Shown: positions 16,507-24,039 of the stretch, in pieces
Layout of the letters: each line of letters opens with the position of its first letter
Numbering within the stretch: the stretch's first letter is position 1
Origin: Acidimicrobiales bacterium
GTDB lineage: Bacteria; Actinomycetota; Acidimicrobiia; Acidimicrobiales; UBA8190
Direction: 5' to 3'
DNA length: 35,515 nucleotides
Assembly: GCA_035531755.1 (NCBI GenBank)
Contig: DATKSK010000072.1
Span: 1-35,515, forward strand
Notes under the pieces: model-generated
Databases searched by the model: none
The model's input: only the letters and a program-made list of their open reading frames with translations
What the model was told of the DNA's origin: nothing
Translations under genes and position numbers: made by a program

Positions 16507-16512
16507 ACCCTA
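16507..16512 (-). promoter_or_regulatory. -10-like element TAGGGT, 8 bases before an ATG
   Basis: On the minus strand TAGGGT ends 8 bases before the ATG at 16498. No ribosome site lies between them. Confidence 0.4.
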
Positions 16513-16559
16513 CCGTCGGGGGCCGGCTGGCCGGGGGGGGGGCCTCGGCCGCGGCGCTG

Positions 16560-17228
16560 TCAGACCGCGGCGACGAACATCTGCTGGCAGATGGCCGGCC
16601 CCAGAGCCACGGTCGTACCCCCGACGTCGAGGGTGAGGGTGCCGTCGGGCGCCCGATCGCGCACGCGCGCCGAACGCCCCGGTATGAGGCCGTGCTCGTC
16701 GAGGAATTCCAGCGAGGCCATGTCCAGCTCGACCTCCTCGGTGATCCGCTCGACCATGACCGTCTCGCCGGGCTCGACGTCCGCCAGGCTCACCTGGGCG
16801 CCGGCCTTCGCAGCGGGGCGACGGGCACCGGGGATGGGATTGCCGTGCGGGCACGTGCTCGGGTTGCCCAGCAGCTCGACCAAGCGGTCCTCGACCTCGT
16901 CGGAGATGACGTGCTCCCAGCGGCCCGCCTCCAGGTGGGCCTTGTGCCACGGCAGCCCGATGACGTCGACGAGCAGGCGCTCGGCCAGGCGGTGCTTGCG
17001 GATGACACTGTCGGCGAGCACCCGGCCCTGGGTCGTCAGCGCGATGGTCCGTCCCGACCGGTGGACGTAGCCGTCGGCGACGAGCCGGTCGAGCATCTCC
17101 GAGACCGACGGCGCCGACCGCCCGAGGCGCTCGGCGATGCGAGCCTGGATGACGGGCGTGCCCTCCTCGGTGAGGGACTGGATGGTCTCGAGGTACTCCT
17201 CGACCGGTGGGTGGAAGCCGTCGGTCAC
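16560..17228 (-). CDS. DtxR/IdeR-family metal-dependent repressor
   Basis: A 222-residue regulator with a winged-helix DNA-binding part (HTH about 27-50), a dimerisation/metal domain and a C-terminal SH3/FeoA-like domain (about 146-222). Compared with DtxR as I remember it, ancillary-site ligands H79, E83 and H98 are present, and E105 and H106 of the other site are present. The DtxR Met10 and Cys102 positions are Glu (E11) and Gly (G102), so the metal preference may differ from that of iron sensors. The GTG at 17228 is chosen because TAGGCT lies 7 bases before it and the known N-terminal helix starts there; an in-frame GTG at 17267 is possible. It is divergent from a ZIP transporter with an iron box. 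Confidence 0.93.
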   Translation of the reverse strand: MTDGFHPPVEEYLETIQSLTEEGTPVIQARIAERLGRSAPSVSEMLDRLVADGYVHRSGRTIALTTQGRVLADSVIRKHRLAERLLVDVIGLPWHKAHLEAGRWEHVISDEVEDRLVELLGNPSTCPHGNPIPGARRPAAKAGAQVSLADVEPGETVMVERITEEVELDMASLEFLDEHGLIPGRSARVRDRAPDGTLTLDVGGTTVALGPAICQQMFVAAV

Positions 17229-17235
17229 GTGCCGG

Positions 17236-17241
17236 AGCCTA
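17236..17241 (-). promoter_or_regulatory. -10-like element TAGGCT, 7 bases before a GTG
   Basis: On the minus strand TAGGCT ends 7 bases before the regulator GTG at 17228. It supports this start and a leaderless transcript. Confidence 0.45.
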
Positions 17242-17295
17242 TCGGCGGTTCCCGGCGTCCCCGACACGGCTTCGGCGGCGAGACCGCCCTCGGTG

Positions 17296-17329
17296 TTGTC
17301 ACATTTCTTAGGTTAGCCTAACCTAAGAA
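17296..17329 (+). promoter_or_regulatory. ZIP promoter overlapped by a perfect DtxR/IdeR iron box
   Basis: A 25-base palindrome at 17305-17329 has 12-base arms that match exactly around a central C. Its core TTAGGTTAGCCTAACCTAA (17308-17326) matches the known DtxR/IdeR consensus at every position. TTGTCA (17296-17301) and TAACCT (17319-17324), 17 bases apart, make a good promoter for the ZIP gene, and the palindrome covers its spacer and -10. A metal-loaded DtxR-type repressor bound here would block polymerase. Confidence 0.9.
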
Positions 17330-17371
17330 TCTCGGGCCCCTGCGGCCCCGACCAGCCGGAGCCCTACGTCG

Positions 17372-18214
17372 ATGTCCCCACTCAACACGATCCTCCTCGG
17401 TGCCGTGGCCGGGGTGACGATCGTCTGTGGCATGCCCATCGGCCGGATGCGAGAGCCCCGGCTCGGGCTTCGATCCTTCCTCAACGCCCTCGCCGTCGGC
17501 GTGCTCGTGTTCATCCTCTACGACGTCCTCCAGCACAGCCTGGAGCCGATCTCCACTGCCATCTCGCCGTCGAGCGGGTCCCACCACCGAGACCTGGCGA
17601 AGGCCGCCGGCCTGGCCGCCCTGCTCGCCGCCGGCCTGACCGTGGGGATGCTCGGCCTGGTGGGCTTCGACCGCTGGCTGGCGAGGCGCGGCACGGTGGA
17701 CGGTCCCGGCGCCGCCACCGCCGACCGGATCGCCTCAGGCAGGGTCTCACGTCCGCGTTCGCACCAGCTCGCCCTCTTCATCGCCACCGGCATCGGCCTG
17801 CACAACTTCGCCGAGGGCTTGGCCATCGGCCAGTCGGCGGCCAGGGGCGCCATCGGCTTCGCCGTCGTGCTGGTGGTCGGCTTCGCGTTGCACAATGCCA
17901 CCGAGGGCTTCGGCATCGTGGCTCCCATGGCCGGCGAGACCGAGCGGCCCTCATGGGGTTTCCTCATGGTGGCCGCGCTGATCGGCGGGGGACCCACCGT
18001 CGTCGGCACCGCCATCGGTCGGAGCTTCGCCAACACGGCCCTGTCGGTGGCGTTCCTGGCCCTGGCGGCAGGGTCGATCCTGTACGTGGTCGTGCAGCTC
18101 GTCAGCTTGGCGGCTCGCCGCCCCGGGCACCGCGAGATGCTCCTGATCGGTATCCTGGTGGGCCTGCTGCTGGGTGTGATCACCGACCTCATCGTCACCG
18201 CGGGGGGCGCGTGA
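17372..18214 (+). CDS. ZIP-family divalent metal transporter
   Basis: A 280-residue importer of zinc, iron or manganese in the cytoplasmic membrane, with about eight helices. The two conserved intramembrane metal motifs are HNFAEGL (H144-L150) and HNATEG (H174-G179), which lie on helices IV and V and form the binuclear metal centre in this family. A His-containing loop (SHHRD, 70-74) lies between helices II and III. The start at ATG 17372 is preceded only by a distant GGAG. A consensus iron box covers the promoter, so it should be repressed when metal is plentiful, by the divergent DtxR-family gene. This fits import of iron or manganese better than export. Confidence 0.93.
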   Translation: MSPLNTILLGAVAGVTIVCGMPIGRMREPRLGLRSFLNALAVGVLVFILYDVLQHSLEPISTAISPSSGSHHRDLAKAAGLAALLAAGLTVGMLGLVGFDRWLARRGTVDGPGAATADRIASGRVSRPRSHQLALFIATGIGLHNFAEGLAIGQSAARGAIGFAVVLVVGFALHNATEGFGIVAPMAGETERPSWGFLMVAALIGGGPTVVGTAIGRSFANTALSVAFLALAAGSILYVVVQLVSLAARRPGHREMLLIGILVGLLLGVITDLIVTAGGA

Positions 18215-18266
18215 GCACGATACCGTCGTGACCGGCGCCTGATCCCCGCGGCGCCCATTTCCCCCC

Positions 18267-20348
18267 ATGCCCCCGACGAACGAACCCAGCGACCCTTCGC
18301 CCCGGCCCACGCGGCCGAGGCGGTCGTCACGGGTGGTCGCCCGCCGTCGACGTACCGTCGTCGCGGTCCTGGCGGCCGTCGTGGTCACCGTCGTCGTCGT
18401 GGTCGTGAGCGGTGGGTCGGGCAGGAAGCCCGTCGTCGCCCCGAGTCGACCCGCTACCCACCGCACCCACACGTCCCGTGTCGTCCCGGCCGTCGAGGCC
18501 GGCCTCCTTCCGTGGTCGCTCGGCAGTGCGCTGTCCCGGGAGGTCGTCCTGCCCGGCCCCGGGCAATCGCTCACCGTCCTGGGCGGGTTGTCGCCCGCGA
18601 ACAGCTCGCTCGACCGGGTGTTCTCGCTCGACACCACGTCAGGACAGGTGGCCGACCTCGGAACGTTGCCGGCGGGCGTGCACGACGCGGCGGGGGCCCG
18701 ACTGGGGTCCACGGACCTCCTCTTCGGTGGCGGCAGCCCGCAGACCGTGGCGGGCACCGTGGCTCTCACCGCGCCGGTGGGCGCCGGCACCGTGACCGCA
18801 TCCGTCGCCGGCCGGCTCCCGCAGCCTCGGTCGGACGCGGCTGCGGTCACGATCGGGTCGACGGCGTACGTCGTCGGTGGGTACGACGGGACCACCGCCG
18901 ACCCGCAGGTCCTGTCGACCCGGGACGGCGTGCACTTCTCCACCGTGGCGACGTTGCCCGTGCCCGTCCGCTACCCCGCCGTCGCCGCGGTCGGCAACCG
19001 GATCTACGTCTTCGGTGGCGAGGCGGTCGGGGGTGCCCATGCCGGCACCCCGGTCGACTCGGTGCAGGTGGTGGACGTGTCGGCCCGGACGGCGAAGACC
19101 GGCGCGCCCCTGCCGACCCCCCTCATGGGAGCATCTGCCGCCGTCATCGGCGGCCAGGTGTACATCGCCGGCGGGGCGTCGGTGGCGGCGCCGCCCGGCG
19201 CGGCCGGACCGCCGGGCGGCGACGCCGTGTGGGCGTACGACCCGGGCACCGGGGCGACGCTCCGGGCCGGCACGCTGCGCCAGCCGGTCGCCTTCGGCGC
19301 CGTCCAGGTGGTGGGGAACCGGGCCTGGCTGATCGGGGGCGAGGACAACGGCACCCTCCTGGCCGCGGTCCAGATGTTCACGCCGAACGCGGCGTTCGGC
19401 GCCGCCGGCAAGCCGGGGGCCGGCTCGCCGTTCTTCGGGGACAAGCTGCTCGTCGCCGACCGGGGGAACGACCGGCTCCTCCTGCTCGACGACACCGACA
19501 CCATCGTCTGGTCCTATCCGTCGGCGACGAAGCCGCCACCGCCGGGCGGCTTCTACTTCCCGGACGACGCCTTCTTCGTCAACCACGGCACCGAGATCGT
19601 CTCCAACCAGGAGGAGAACGAGACGATCGTGATCCTCGGCTATCCGTCCGGCTCGCTGCTCTGGAGCTACGGCCACCCGCACCAAACCGGATCGGCGCCG
19701 GGGTACCTGCACGAGCCCGACGACGCCTATGTGCTGAAGAACGGCGAGATCACGGTGGCCGACGCCCAGAACTGCCGGATCCTGTTCATCAACAAGGACG
19801 GCACCATCGCGAGGCAGATCGGCACGACGGGGGTGTGCACCCATGACCCTCCCACCAGCGTGGCCTCGCCCAACGGCGACACCCCGCTGGCGGACGGCAA
19901 CGTGCTCGTGTCGGAGATCACCGGTTCGTGGGTCACCGAGTACACACCCCAGGGCGGTGTCGTGTGGAGCGTGCACGTGCCGCTCCACTACCCGTCGGAT
20001 CCGCAGCAGCTGGGCCCCGACCTGTACCTGATCGCCGACTACGCCGACCCCGGGGCCATCGTGGAGTTCAACCGGGAGGGACAGATCCTCTACCGGTACC
20101 AGCCCACGTCGGGTCCCGGCGCCCTCAACCAGCCGTCGTTGGTCGAGATGCTGCCGAGTGGGGTGTTCTTGACGAACGACGACTACCGGAACCGGATGGT
20201 CGCCATCGACCCGACCACCCAGGCGCTGGTGTGGCAGTACGGCGTGACCGACACGGCGGGGACCGCGCCCGGGCTGCTGAACACCCCCGACGGGTTCGAC
20301 CTCCTCCTCCCCGACGGCTCCACGCCGACGCACAAGGCGACCTCGTGA
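18267..20348 (+). CDS. membrane-anchored protein with Kelch and PQQ/arylsulfotransferase-like beta-propellers
   Basis: A 693-residue extracytoplasmic protein. A basic N-terminus (RRSSRVVARRRR, 18-29) is followed by one hydrophobic helix (about 30-48) that serves as a signal anchor. Residues about 75-375 contain Kelch-type repeats (GGLSP, GGGSPQTV, YVVGGYDGT, IYVFGGEAV, VYIAGGASV, WLIGGEDN), making one propeller. Residues about 390-685 form a second propeller of PQQ/NHL or arylsulfotransferase type (LLVADRGNDRLLLLDD, IVWSYPS, SLLWSYGHPHQTG, VVWSVHVP, LVWQYGV). No catalytic residues are evident, so it may bind a ligand or a cell-wall polymer. The GT-rich N-terminal helix is encoded by low-complexity DNA. 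Confidence 0.85.
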   Translation: MPPTNEPSDPSPRPTRPRRSSRVVARRRRTVVAVLAAVVVTVVVVVVSGGSGRKPVVAPSRPATHRTHTSRVVPAVEAGLLPWSLGSALSREVVLPGPGQSLTVLGGLSPANSSLDRVFSLDTTSGQVADLGTLPAGVHDAAGARLGSTDLLFGGGSPQTVAGTVALTAPVGAGTVTASVAGRLPQPRSDAAAVTIGSTAYVVGGYDGTTADPQVLSTRDGVHFSTVATLPVPVRYPAVAAVGNRIYVFGGEAVGGAHAGTPVDSVQVVDVSARTAKTGAPLPTPLMGASAAVIGGQVYIAGGASVAAPPGAAGPPGGDAVWAYDPGTGATLRAGTLRQPVAFGAVQVVGNRAWLIGGEDNGTLLAAVQMFTPNAAFGAAGKPGAGSPFFGDKLLVADRGNDRLLLLDDTDTIVWSYPSATKPPPPGGFYFPDDAFFVNHGTEIVSNQEENETIVILGYPSGSLLWSYGHPHQTGSAPGYLHEPDDAYVLKNGEITVADAQNCRILFINKDGTIARQIGTTGVCTHDPPTSVASPNGDTPLADGNVLVSEITGSWVTEYTPQGGVVWSVHVPLHYPSDPQQLGPDLYLIADYADPGAIVEFNREGQILYRYQPTSGPGALNQPSLVEMLPSGVFLTNDDYRNRMVAIDPTTQALVWQYGVTDTAGTAPGLLNTPDGFDLLLPDGSTPTHKATS

Positions 20349-20391
20349 CGTCGACCTCGTGACGTCGACCTCGTGACGTCGACCTCGTGAC
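20341..20391. repeat. 14-bp tandem repeat (3 full units plus a partial one)
   Basis: The unit CCTCGTGACGTCGA runs exactly three times (20341-20354, 20355-20368, 20369-20382), then 9 bases of a fourth. The stop codon of the two-propeller gene lies in the first unit. The exact identity of the units suggests recent slippage. Confidence 0.9.
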
Positions 20392-20393
20392 GG

Positions 20394-20420
20394 CGGGCCT
20401 GCCCGGGCCGCCCCGGGGGG
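20394..20420. terminator. GC-rich hairpin region between convergent genes
   Basis: CGGGC/GCCCG (20394-20405) and an adjoining CCCGGG/CCCGGG block lie between the two-propeller gene and the 54-residue gene. It is a candidate bidirectional terminator, without a T-run. Confidence 0.3.
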
Positions 20421-20422
20421 TG

Positions 20423-20587
20423 TCAGGCGGCGCGACGAGGAGTGGGGTCGCACACCCGGCGTAGCTGGCGGTCGAGCTCGACGACCGAGCGGGCAGCCCG
20501 GTCGACCTCGAGGTGTGCGTTGTTGGTGGCCCCGGTGCCGCTCAATTGACGGGCCGCCTCGAACAGGTTCCGCAGCCGCATGCGCAT
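20423..20587 (-). CDS. 54-residue basic protein, unknown function
   Basis: A short gene whose ATG at 20587 follows a perfect AAGGAGG at a 6-base spacing. The product starts MRMRLRNLFEAARQL and continues into a predicted amphipathic helical region (LEVDRAARSVVELDRQLRRV, residues 26-45), ending in PTPRRAA. It has one cysteine, no membrane segment and a net positive charge. The longer frame upstream of this ATG is Arg/Pro/Gly noise. I do not recognise the family. The strong ribosome site and the helical heptad-like pattern are the main support. It lies 435 bases downstream of the CYTH-CHAD gene on the same strand. Confidence 0.6.
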   Translation of the reverse strand: MRMRLRNLFEAARQLSGTGATNNAHLEVDRAARSVVELDRQLRRVCDPTPRRAA

Positions 20588-20861
20588 CGCCGCCTCCTTG
20601 CCACAGGTTCGTCCTCTTCTCCTCGCACGGTACGGCGGGCGCGTTGCCGCACCGTCACGGCTGTGTGAACGCCACGGGAAATGTCGATGATCGGTGCGCG
20701 CATCCCGGAAGGGTGCCCGGGCCGGGGTGTCGCTGAACGGTCGTCCAGAGTTCGCCGGAAGGGCCCCGTCCCGTCGCGCCCCGTTCATGTCGGGCGCGTA
20801 CGGTGACACGGGTGGACGCCGGCCGATGGGCCGTGGGCGGCGGCCGGGAAAGGCACGCGCG
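20588..20861. other. gap without a recognisable gene
   Basis: This upstream region of the 54-residue gene holds no reading frame that looks coding. Part of it (about 20590-20700) is less GC-rich than its surroundings and may carry that gene's promoter, but no clear hexamer pair could be chosen. Confidence 0.4.
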
Positions 20862-20902
20862 GAGCGCTCCCGCGCTCCCTCCCCCTCGGGGCGGGAGCGC
20901 TC
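20862..20902 (-). terminator. perfect 12-bp stem hairpin downstream of CYTH-CHAD
   Basis: GAGCGCTCCCGC (20862-20873) and GCGGGAGCGCTC (20891-20902) are exact inverted repeats around a 17-base loop. The structure begins about 110 bases past the stop of the CYTH-CHAD gene. It is the strongest GC stem in the region and probably ends or stabilises that transcript. No T-run follows. Confidence 0.5.
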
Positions 20903-21012
20903 TCCTCCCGGGCCCGGTCGCCGCCGACGGCCTCCGGCGGAAGGCCCCGGTCCTGTCGAGGTCACGCCGGTACCGGCATCCGACCGGCCGCGGCCCGCGG
21001 ACCGGTCGCGTC

Positions 21013-22932
21013 TCAGCGATGCTCGGAGTGGGGCCCTCCCCCGTTGGTCGAGGGGTGGGCCCCTGCGTCGGTGCGGCCCGGGGTGGCATCGGGTGGCCAG
21101 GGCGGGGGAGCGGTCGCCGGCCGGGTCGGGGCCGTGTCGGGGCCGTGGGTCGTCGGAGCGAGCCCGGCGGGCCGCGCCGTCGGTGGCGCGCCCGGACTAC
21201 GGGGGGCGGAGGTGGCGGGCCCGGTCCCGGTCGCCGGGCCCGGCCGGATGCCCGCGGTGGTGGCCGCCGGCCCGGGCCACCGGTACAGCGCGCCGCGTTC
21301 GAGGCGGCGCTGCTGCATCAGGTTCATGAGCTTGCGCCATTCGGGCCCGCGCAGCTCGTGGAGGAGGCCGGGCACCTTGCGGGCGAGCCGGTTCGACTCG
21401 TGGCGGTAGCGCTCGGCCACGCCGCCCATGACGAACACCGTCGTGGGGGACAGCCCGGAGCCCTCGGCCGTGGCCAGCTCGTGCAGCCGGGCCGCGGCCA
21501 CCCTGGCGTCCTGCATCAGGCCCAGGGCGTCCTGGAGCCGGACGACGTGGCGCACGTATTTCGCGGTGTGGCCGTCGTAGATCCCCGACACGAACTCCAG
21601 CGCGTAGCGCAGGCGCTTGCCGCGGATCCGAGTGCGGTGGTAGTCGACGGGGTCGCCGCTGCGGCGCGCCCGGCGGGCCGCCTTGGCGGCGGCGCGGTGA
21701 AGGCCGTCGACGAGGTCGGGGACGATCGCGACCGCGGGGGCGCGTGCCGCCGCGGAGCGTCGGGACGGACCCTGGCGCAGCATGGTGGTGAACCCGGCGA
21801 CCAACCGCTCGTAGCGGGCGGAGTCGAGGCATGCCAGCAGGTTGTCCCGGGCGTCGGCGCGCTCGCGGCCCAGCAGGGTCGCCAGGTCGGCGAGCGCCCC
21901 GCGGTCCTCGTCGGGGACCTCGTCGAGCCAGTCGTCCAGCCGCTCGAGCTGGACGTCGAGGTCACGCACCGCGCCGAGGACGTCCGCCAGCCATCCGAGC
22001 TCCATCCGCACGTGGCGGGCCCGGACCGGCAGGGCATCGGAGAAGAGCGACAGGGCGGCCCGCATCCTGCGGGTGGCCACGCGCATGTCGTGCAGCTCCT
22101 CGGCGTCCTCGCCGAGGCGGGTGCCGGCCTCGTGGGCGAGCATGACCGAGAAGTTCTTCCGCAGCACGGCGAAGGCCACGTCGCCCACCGACGGGTCGGC
22201 ACCGGGCACGGTCGGCCCCAGGTCGGGCGGGGGTGGCACGCGCAGGCCGGCCGCCAGCAGGCCGGCTTCGAACTTCGACAACGCGGCCGGCTGGAGCCCG
22301 CATTCGCGCCGCAGCGTCTCGACCATGGGCGTCAACGGCTCCACCCACGCCGGCTCGACCTCGACCTCGACCCGCTGCAGCCGAACCGGTTGGTGGTCGT
22401 TGCCCACGACGATGGTGGTGTCGTCGAGCGCCACTTCCGCCACCAATTCGTCGGCCACCCGCAGGTCGTAGGGCCGGCGGCGGGTGCGGACCTCGAGCAC
22501 CGCCTGCAGCGGCCGCCTCCCGGCGAGGGCGCGCAGGCGCCATCCGACCGGCCCGTGCGTGCCCAAGGCGCCCACGCCGTCGGCGGGTAGGGGCTCGGTC
22601 ACCTCGAGCCGGCGCCGCAGGCCGGCGTTCGCCTCGGCCATGCCCTTCAGCGTGACCTCGCCGTGGCCGCCCCGGTGGCGGACCCGCAGCACGAAGCCCG
22701 CCCGCCCGATCCGCCAGTCCGCGGTGTCCAGGTACGTGTCGACGAGGCGCTCCGCCGGACGCGCCGACGCGGTCACCGTCGACGGGACGATGTCCGACGC
22801 CCGGTCGGCGAACGGGCCGTGGGTGCGCTGCTCGGGGAGCCCGGCGAGCCAGCGTTCCACCGGCCGGAGGTCCAGCGCGTCGAGCTGCCACTCGATCTCG
22901 ACGTCGGTCGGGGCCGTGCCGCGTGCCGCCAC
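21013..22932 (-). CDS. CYTH-CHAD domain protein
   Basis: A 639-residue protein. The N-terminal CYTH (triphosphate tunnel) domain spans about 10-225; its ExExK motif is changed to EIEWQ (12-16), so the usual lysine is missing. It keeps TYLDTADWRIGRAGFVLRVR, read as two strands, and FEAGLL near its end. The CHAD domain spans about 250-540, with the histidine/arginine helices HDMRVATRRMR (281-291) and YHRTRIRGKRLRYALEF (431-447). CHAD domains bind polyphosphate, and CYTH domains hydrolyse or bind triphosphates. Residues about 565-639 are a Pro/Thr/Gly-rich disordered tail. TAGCCT lies 6 bases before the GTG at 22932. It is divergent from a Nudix hydrolase, a neighbour that also acts on phosphoanhydrides. 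Confidence 0.93.
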   Translation of the reverse strand: MAARGTAPTDVEIEWQLDALDLRPVERWLAGLPEQRTHGPFADRASDIVPSTVTASARPAERLVDTYLDTADWRIGRAGFVLRVRHRGGHGEVTLKGMAEANAGLRRRLEVTEPLPADGVGALGTHGPVGWRLRALAGRRPLQAVLEVRTRRRPYDLRVADELVAEVALDDTTIVVGNDHQPVRLQRVEVEVEPAWVEPLTPMVETLRRECGLQPAALSKFEAGLLAAGLRVPPPPDLGPTVPGADPSVGDVAFAVLRKNFSVMLAHEAGTRLGEDAEELHDMRVATRRMRAALSLFSDALPVRARHVRMELGWLADVLGAVRDLDVQLERLDDWLDEVPDEDRGALADLATLLGRERADARDNLLACLDSARYERLVAGFTTMLRQGPSRRSAAARAPAVAIVPDLVDGLHRAAAKAARRARRSGDPVDYHRTRIRGKRLRYALEFVSGIYDGHTAKYVRHVVRLQDALGLMQDARVAAARLHELATAEGSGLSPTTVFVMGGVAERYRHESNRLARKVPGLLHELRGPEWRKLMNLMQQRRLERGALYRWPGPAATTAGIRPGPATGTGPATSAPRSPGAPPTARPAGLAPTTHGPDTAPTRPATAPPPWPPDATPGRTDAGAHPSTNGGGPHSEHR

Positions 22933-22938
22933 GGGCGG

Positions 22939-22944
22939 AGGCTA
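22939..22944 (-). promoter_or_regulatory. -10-like element TAGCCT, 6 bases before a GTG
   Basis: On the minus strand TAGCCT ends 6 bases before the CYTH-CHAD GTG, placing the predicted transcript start at the start codon. Confidence 0.45.
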
Positions 22945-23026
22945 GCCGTTGCCATCGGCTCCGTCGCCGGGGCCTTCCGGCCAGCGACGATGTCCGAGGG
23001 TCCCCGATCGCCGGGCCCCGCGTGGG

Positions 23027-23032
23027 TAGGTT
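23027..23032 (+). promoter_or_regulatory. -10-like element TAGGTT, 6 bases before an ATG
   Basis: TAGGTT ends 6 bases before the Nudix ATG at 23039. No ribosome site is present, so the gene is probably leaderless. Confidence 0.45.
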
Positions 23033-23038
23033 CGCGTC

Positions 23039-23497
23039 ATGGGTCGGGTGGTCACGCGGGCGCTGGGGCGGGCGAAGGCGCGCCACGACCTGGTGCGCGC
23101 CGCCGGGGGGATCCTGCTGCGGGAGGTCCGTGCCGGCCGGTTCGAGGTCGCCGTCGTGCACCGGCCCGAGCGCGACGACTGGTCACTCCCCAAGGGGAAG
23201 CTCGACCCCGGGGAGTCCTACGAGGAGGCCGCCCTGCGCGAGGTCCTCGAGGAGACCGGCTACCGCTGCCGACTGGAGCGCTTCATCGGCTTCACCGAGT
23301 ACCGCGACCGCCGGGACCGGCCCAAGGTCGTCGGGTACTGGATCATGGAGGTCCTCGAGGGGGAATTCGTCCCGTCGGACGAGGTCGACGAGTTGCGGTG
23401 GCTCGAGCTCGACATCGCTGTGCGTGCCCTCACCTACGGGCGCGACCGGGAGCTCCTGGCCTCGATCGACGCCGTCGCCCTGGCCCACTCGGGCTGA
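23039..23497 (+). CDS. Nudix hydrolase
   Basis: A 152-residue hydrolase of nucleoside-diphosphate-linked compounds. The Nudix box (G53 to Y75) is complete: GKLDPGE begins it, R67-E68 and E71-E72 are the metal-binding core, and G74 closes it. The preceding WSLPKG is typical of MutT/diadenosine-polyphosphate-type members. The N-terminal segment VRAAGGILLRE (19-29) matches the first strand of actinobacterial MutT1-like proteins, but no histidine-phosphatase domain follows. Likely substrates are oxidised nucleotides or dinucleoside polyphosphates. It is divergent from the CYTH-CHAD gene with 106 bases between, so a shared role in phosphate-anhydride turnover is possible. Confidence 0.92.
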   Translation: MGRVVTRALGRAKARHDLVRAAGGILLREVRAGRFEVAVVHRPERDDWSLPKGKLDPGESYEEAALREVLEETGYRCRLERFIGFTEYRDRRDRPKVVGYWIMEVLEGEFVPSDEVDELRWLELDIAVRALTYGRDRELLASIDAVALAHSG

Positions 23498-23567
23498 CCA
23501 GGGGCACCAGGGACGCTCCGTGGGCCGGACTCCCCGGACTCCCCCGACTCCCGAGCCCGGACTGGGC

Positions 23568-23596
23568 TTGCCAATCGGAGGGGACCTCGTTAGGCT
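23568..23596 (+). promoter_or_regulatory. possible promoter (TTGCCA, 17-bp gap, TAGGCT)
   Basis: TTGCCA (23568-23573) and TAGGCT (23591-23596) are 17 bases apart. This is one of the better -35/-10 pairs in the window, and it lies about 50 bases before the small membrane-protein gene. Confidence 0.4.
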
Positions 23597-23647
23597 GACA
23601 AGGTCACGCAGGGCGAAGTTAATCTCACTTACCGCGCGGGGGTAGGC

Positions 23648-23893
23648 ATGAGCGGGCGAACCGTCGCGGCGGCCGACGCGACAGTGGGCGGAGGGGCCCG
23701 CCAGGCGCGGGCTGCCCAGGCAGCACCGAGATCGGGGAGCCTGCACCGACGGGGCGCCGTGGCTGCGGCCGCGGCCGCCGTCCTGGCCGTGGTGGCCGTC
23801 GTCTTCGCCCTCCACGACGGGCCGTCGACGTCGACGCCGGTGCCCACGTCGGGGTCGGTCCCGTCCGGGAACGCGCCCGCCGGCCACCCCTGA
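23648..23893 (+). CDS. small single-pass membrane protein, unknown function
   Basis: An 81-residue protein with an Ala/Gly-rich N-terminus, a basic turn (SLHRRG, 31-36), one hydrophobic helix (about 37-54, GAVAAAAAAVLAVVAVVF) and a Ser/Thr/Pro-rich C-terminus (55-81), probably outside the cell. A plausible promoter lies upstream and a G-rich stretch lies just before the ATG. The opposite strand also has an open frame, but with no sensible protein pattern. There is no family recognition. The helix and the separate promoter are the only support. Confidence 0.5.
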   Translation: MSGRTVAAADATVGGGARQARAAQAAPRSGSLHRRGAVAAAAAAVLAVVAVVFALHDGPSTSTPVPTSGSVPSGNAPAGHP

Positions 23894-24039
23894 TCCCGCC
23901 CGACCCGGCGTGTCGTCGGCCGACGGGGAGCAGACGAAGACCGGCCGGCGGTCGCGGGCGGCGATGGCGACCCGGAACGAGCCGGCCGCCTCGACGACGT
24001 CGGGCCAGGAATCCGGTGTCGGCCCGCTGTCCCCGGTCC

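Noticed and set aside
18639-20453. 604-codon minus-strand frame opposite the two-propeller gene
   Set aside because: Composition is Arg/Gly/Val noise, whereas the plus strand shows regular propeller repeats and a signal anchor.
20803-22590. 595-codon plus-strand frame opposite CYTH-CHAD
   Set aside because: No recognisable motif. The minus strand carries complete CHAD motifs.
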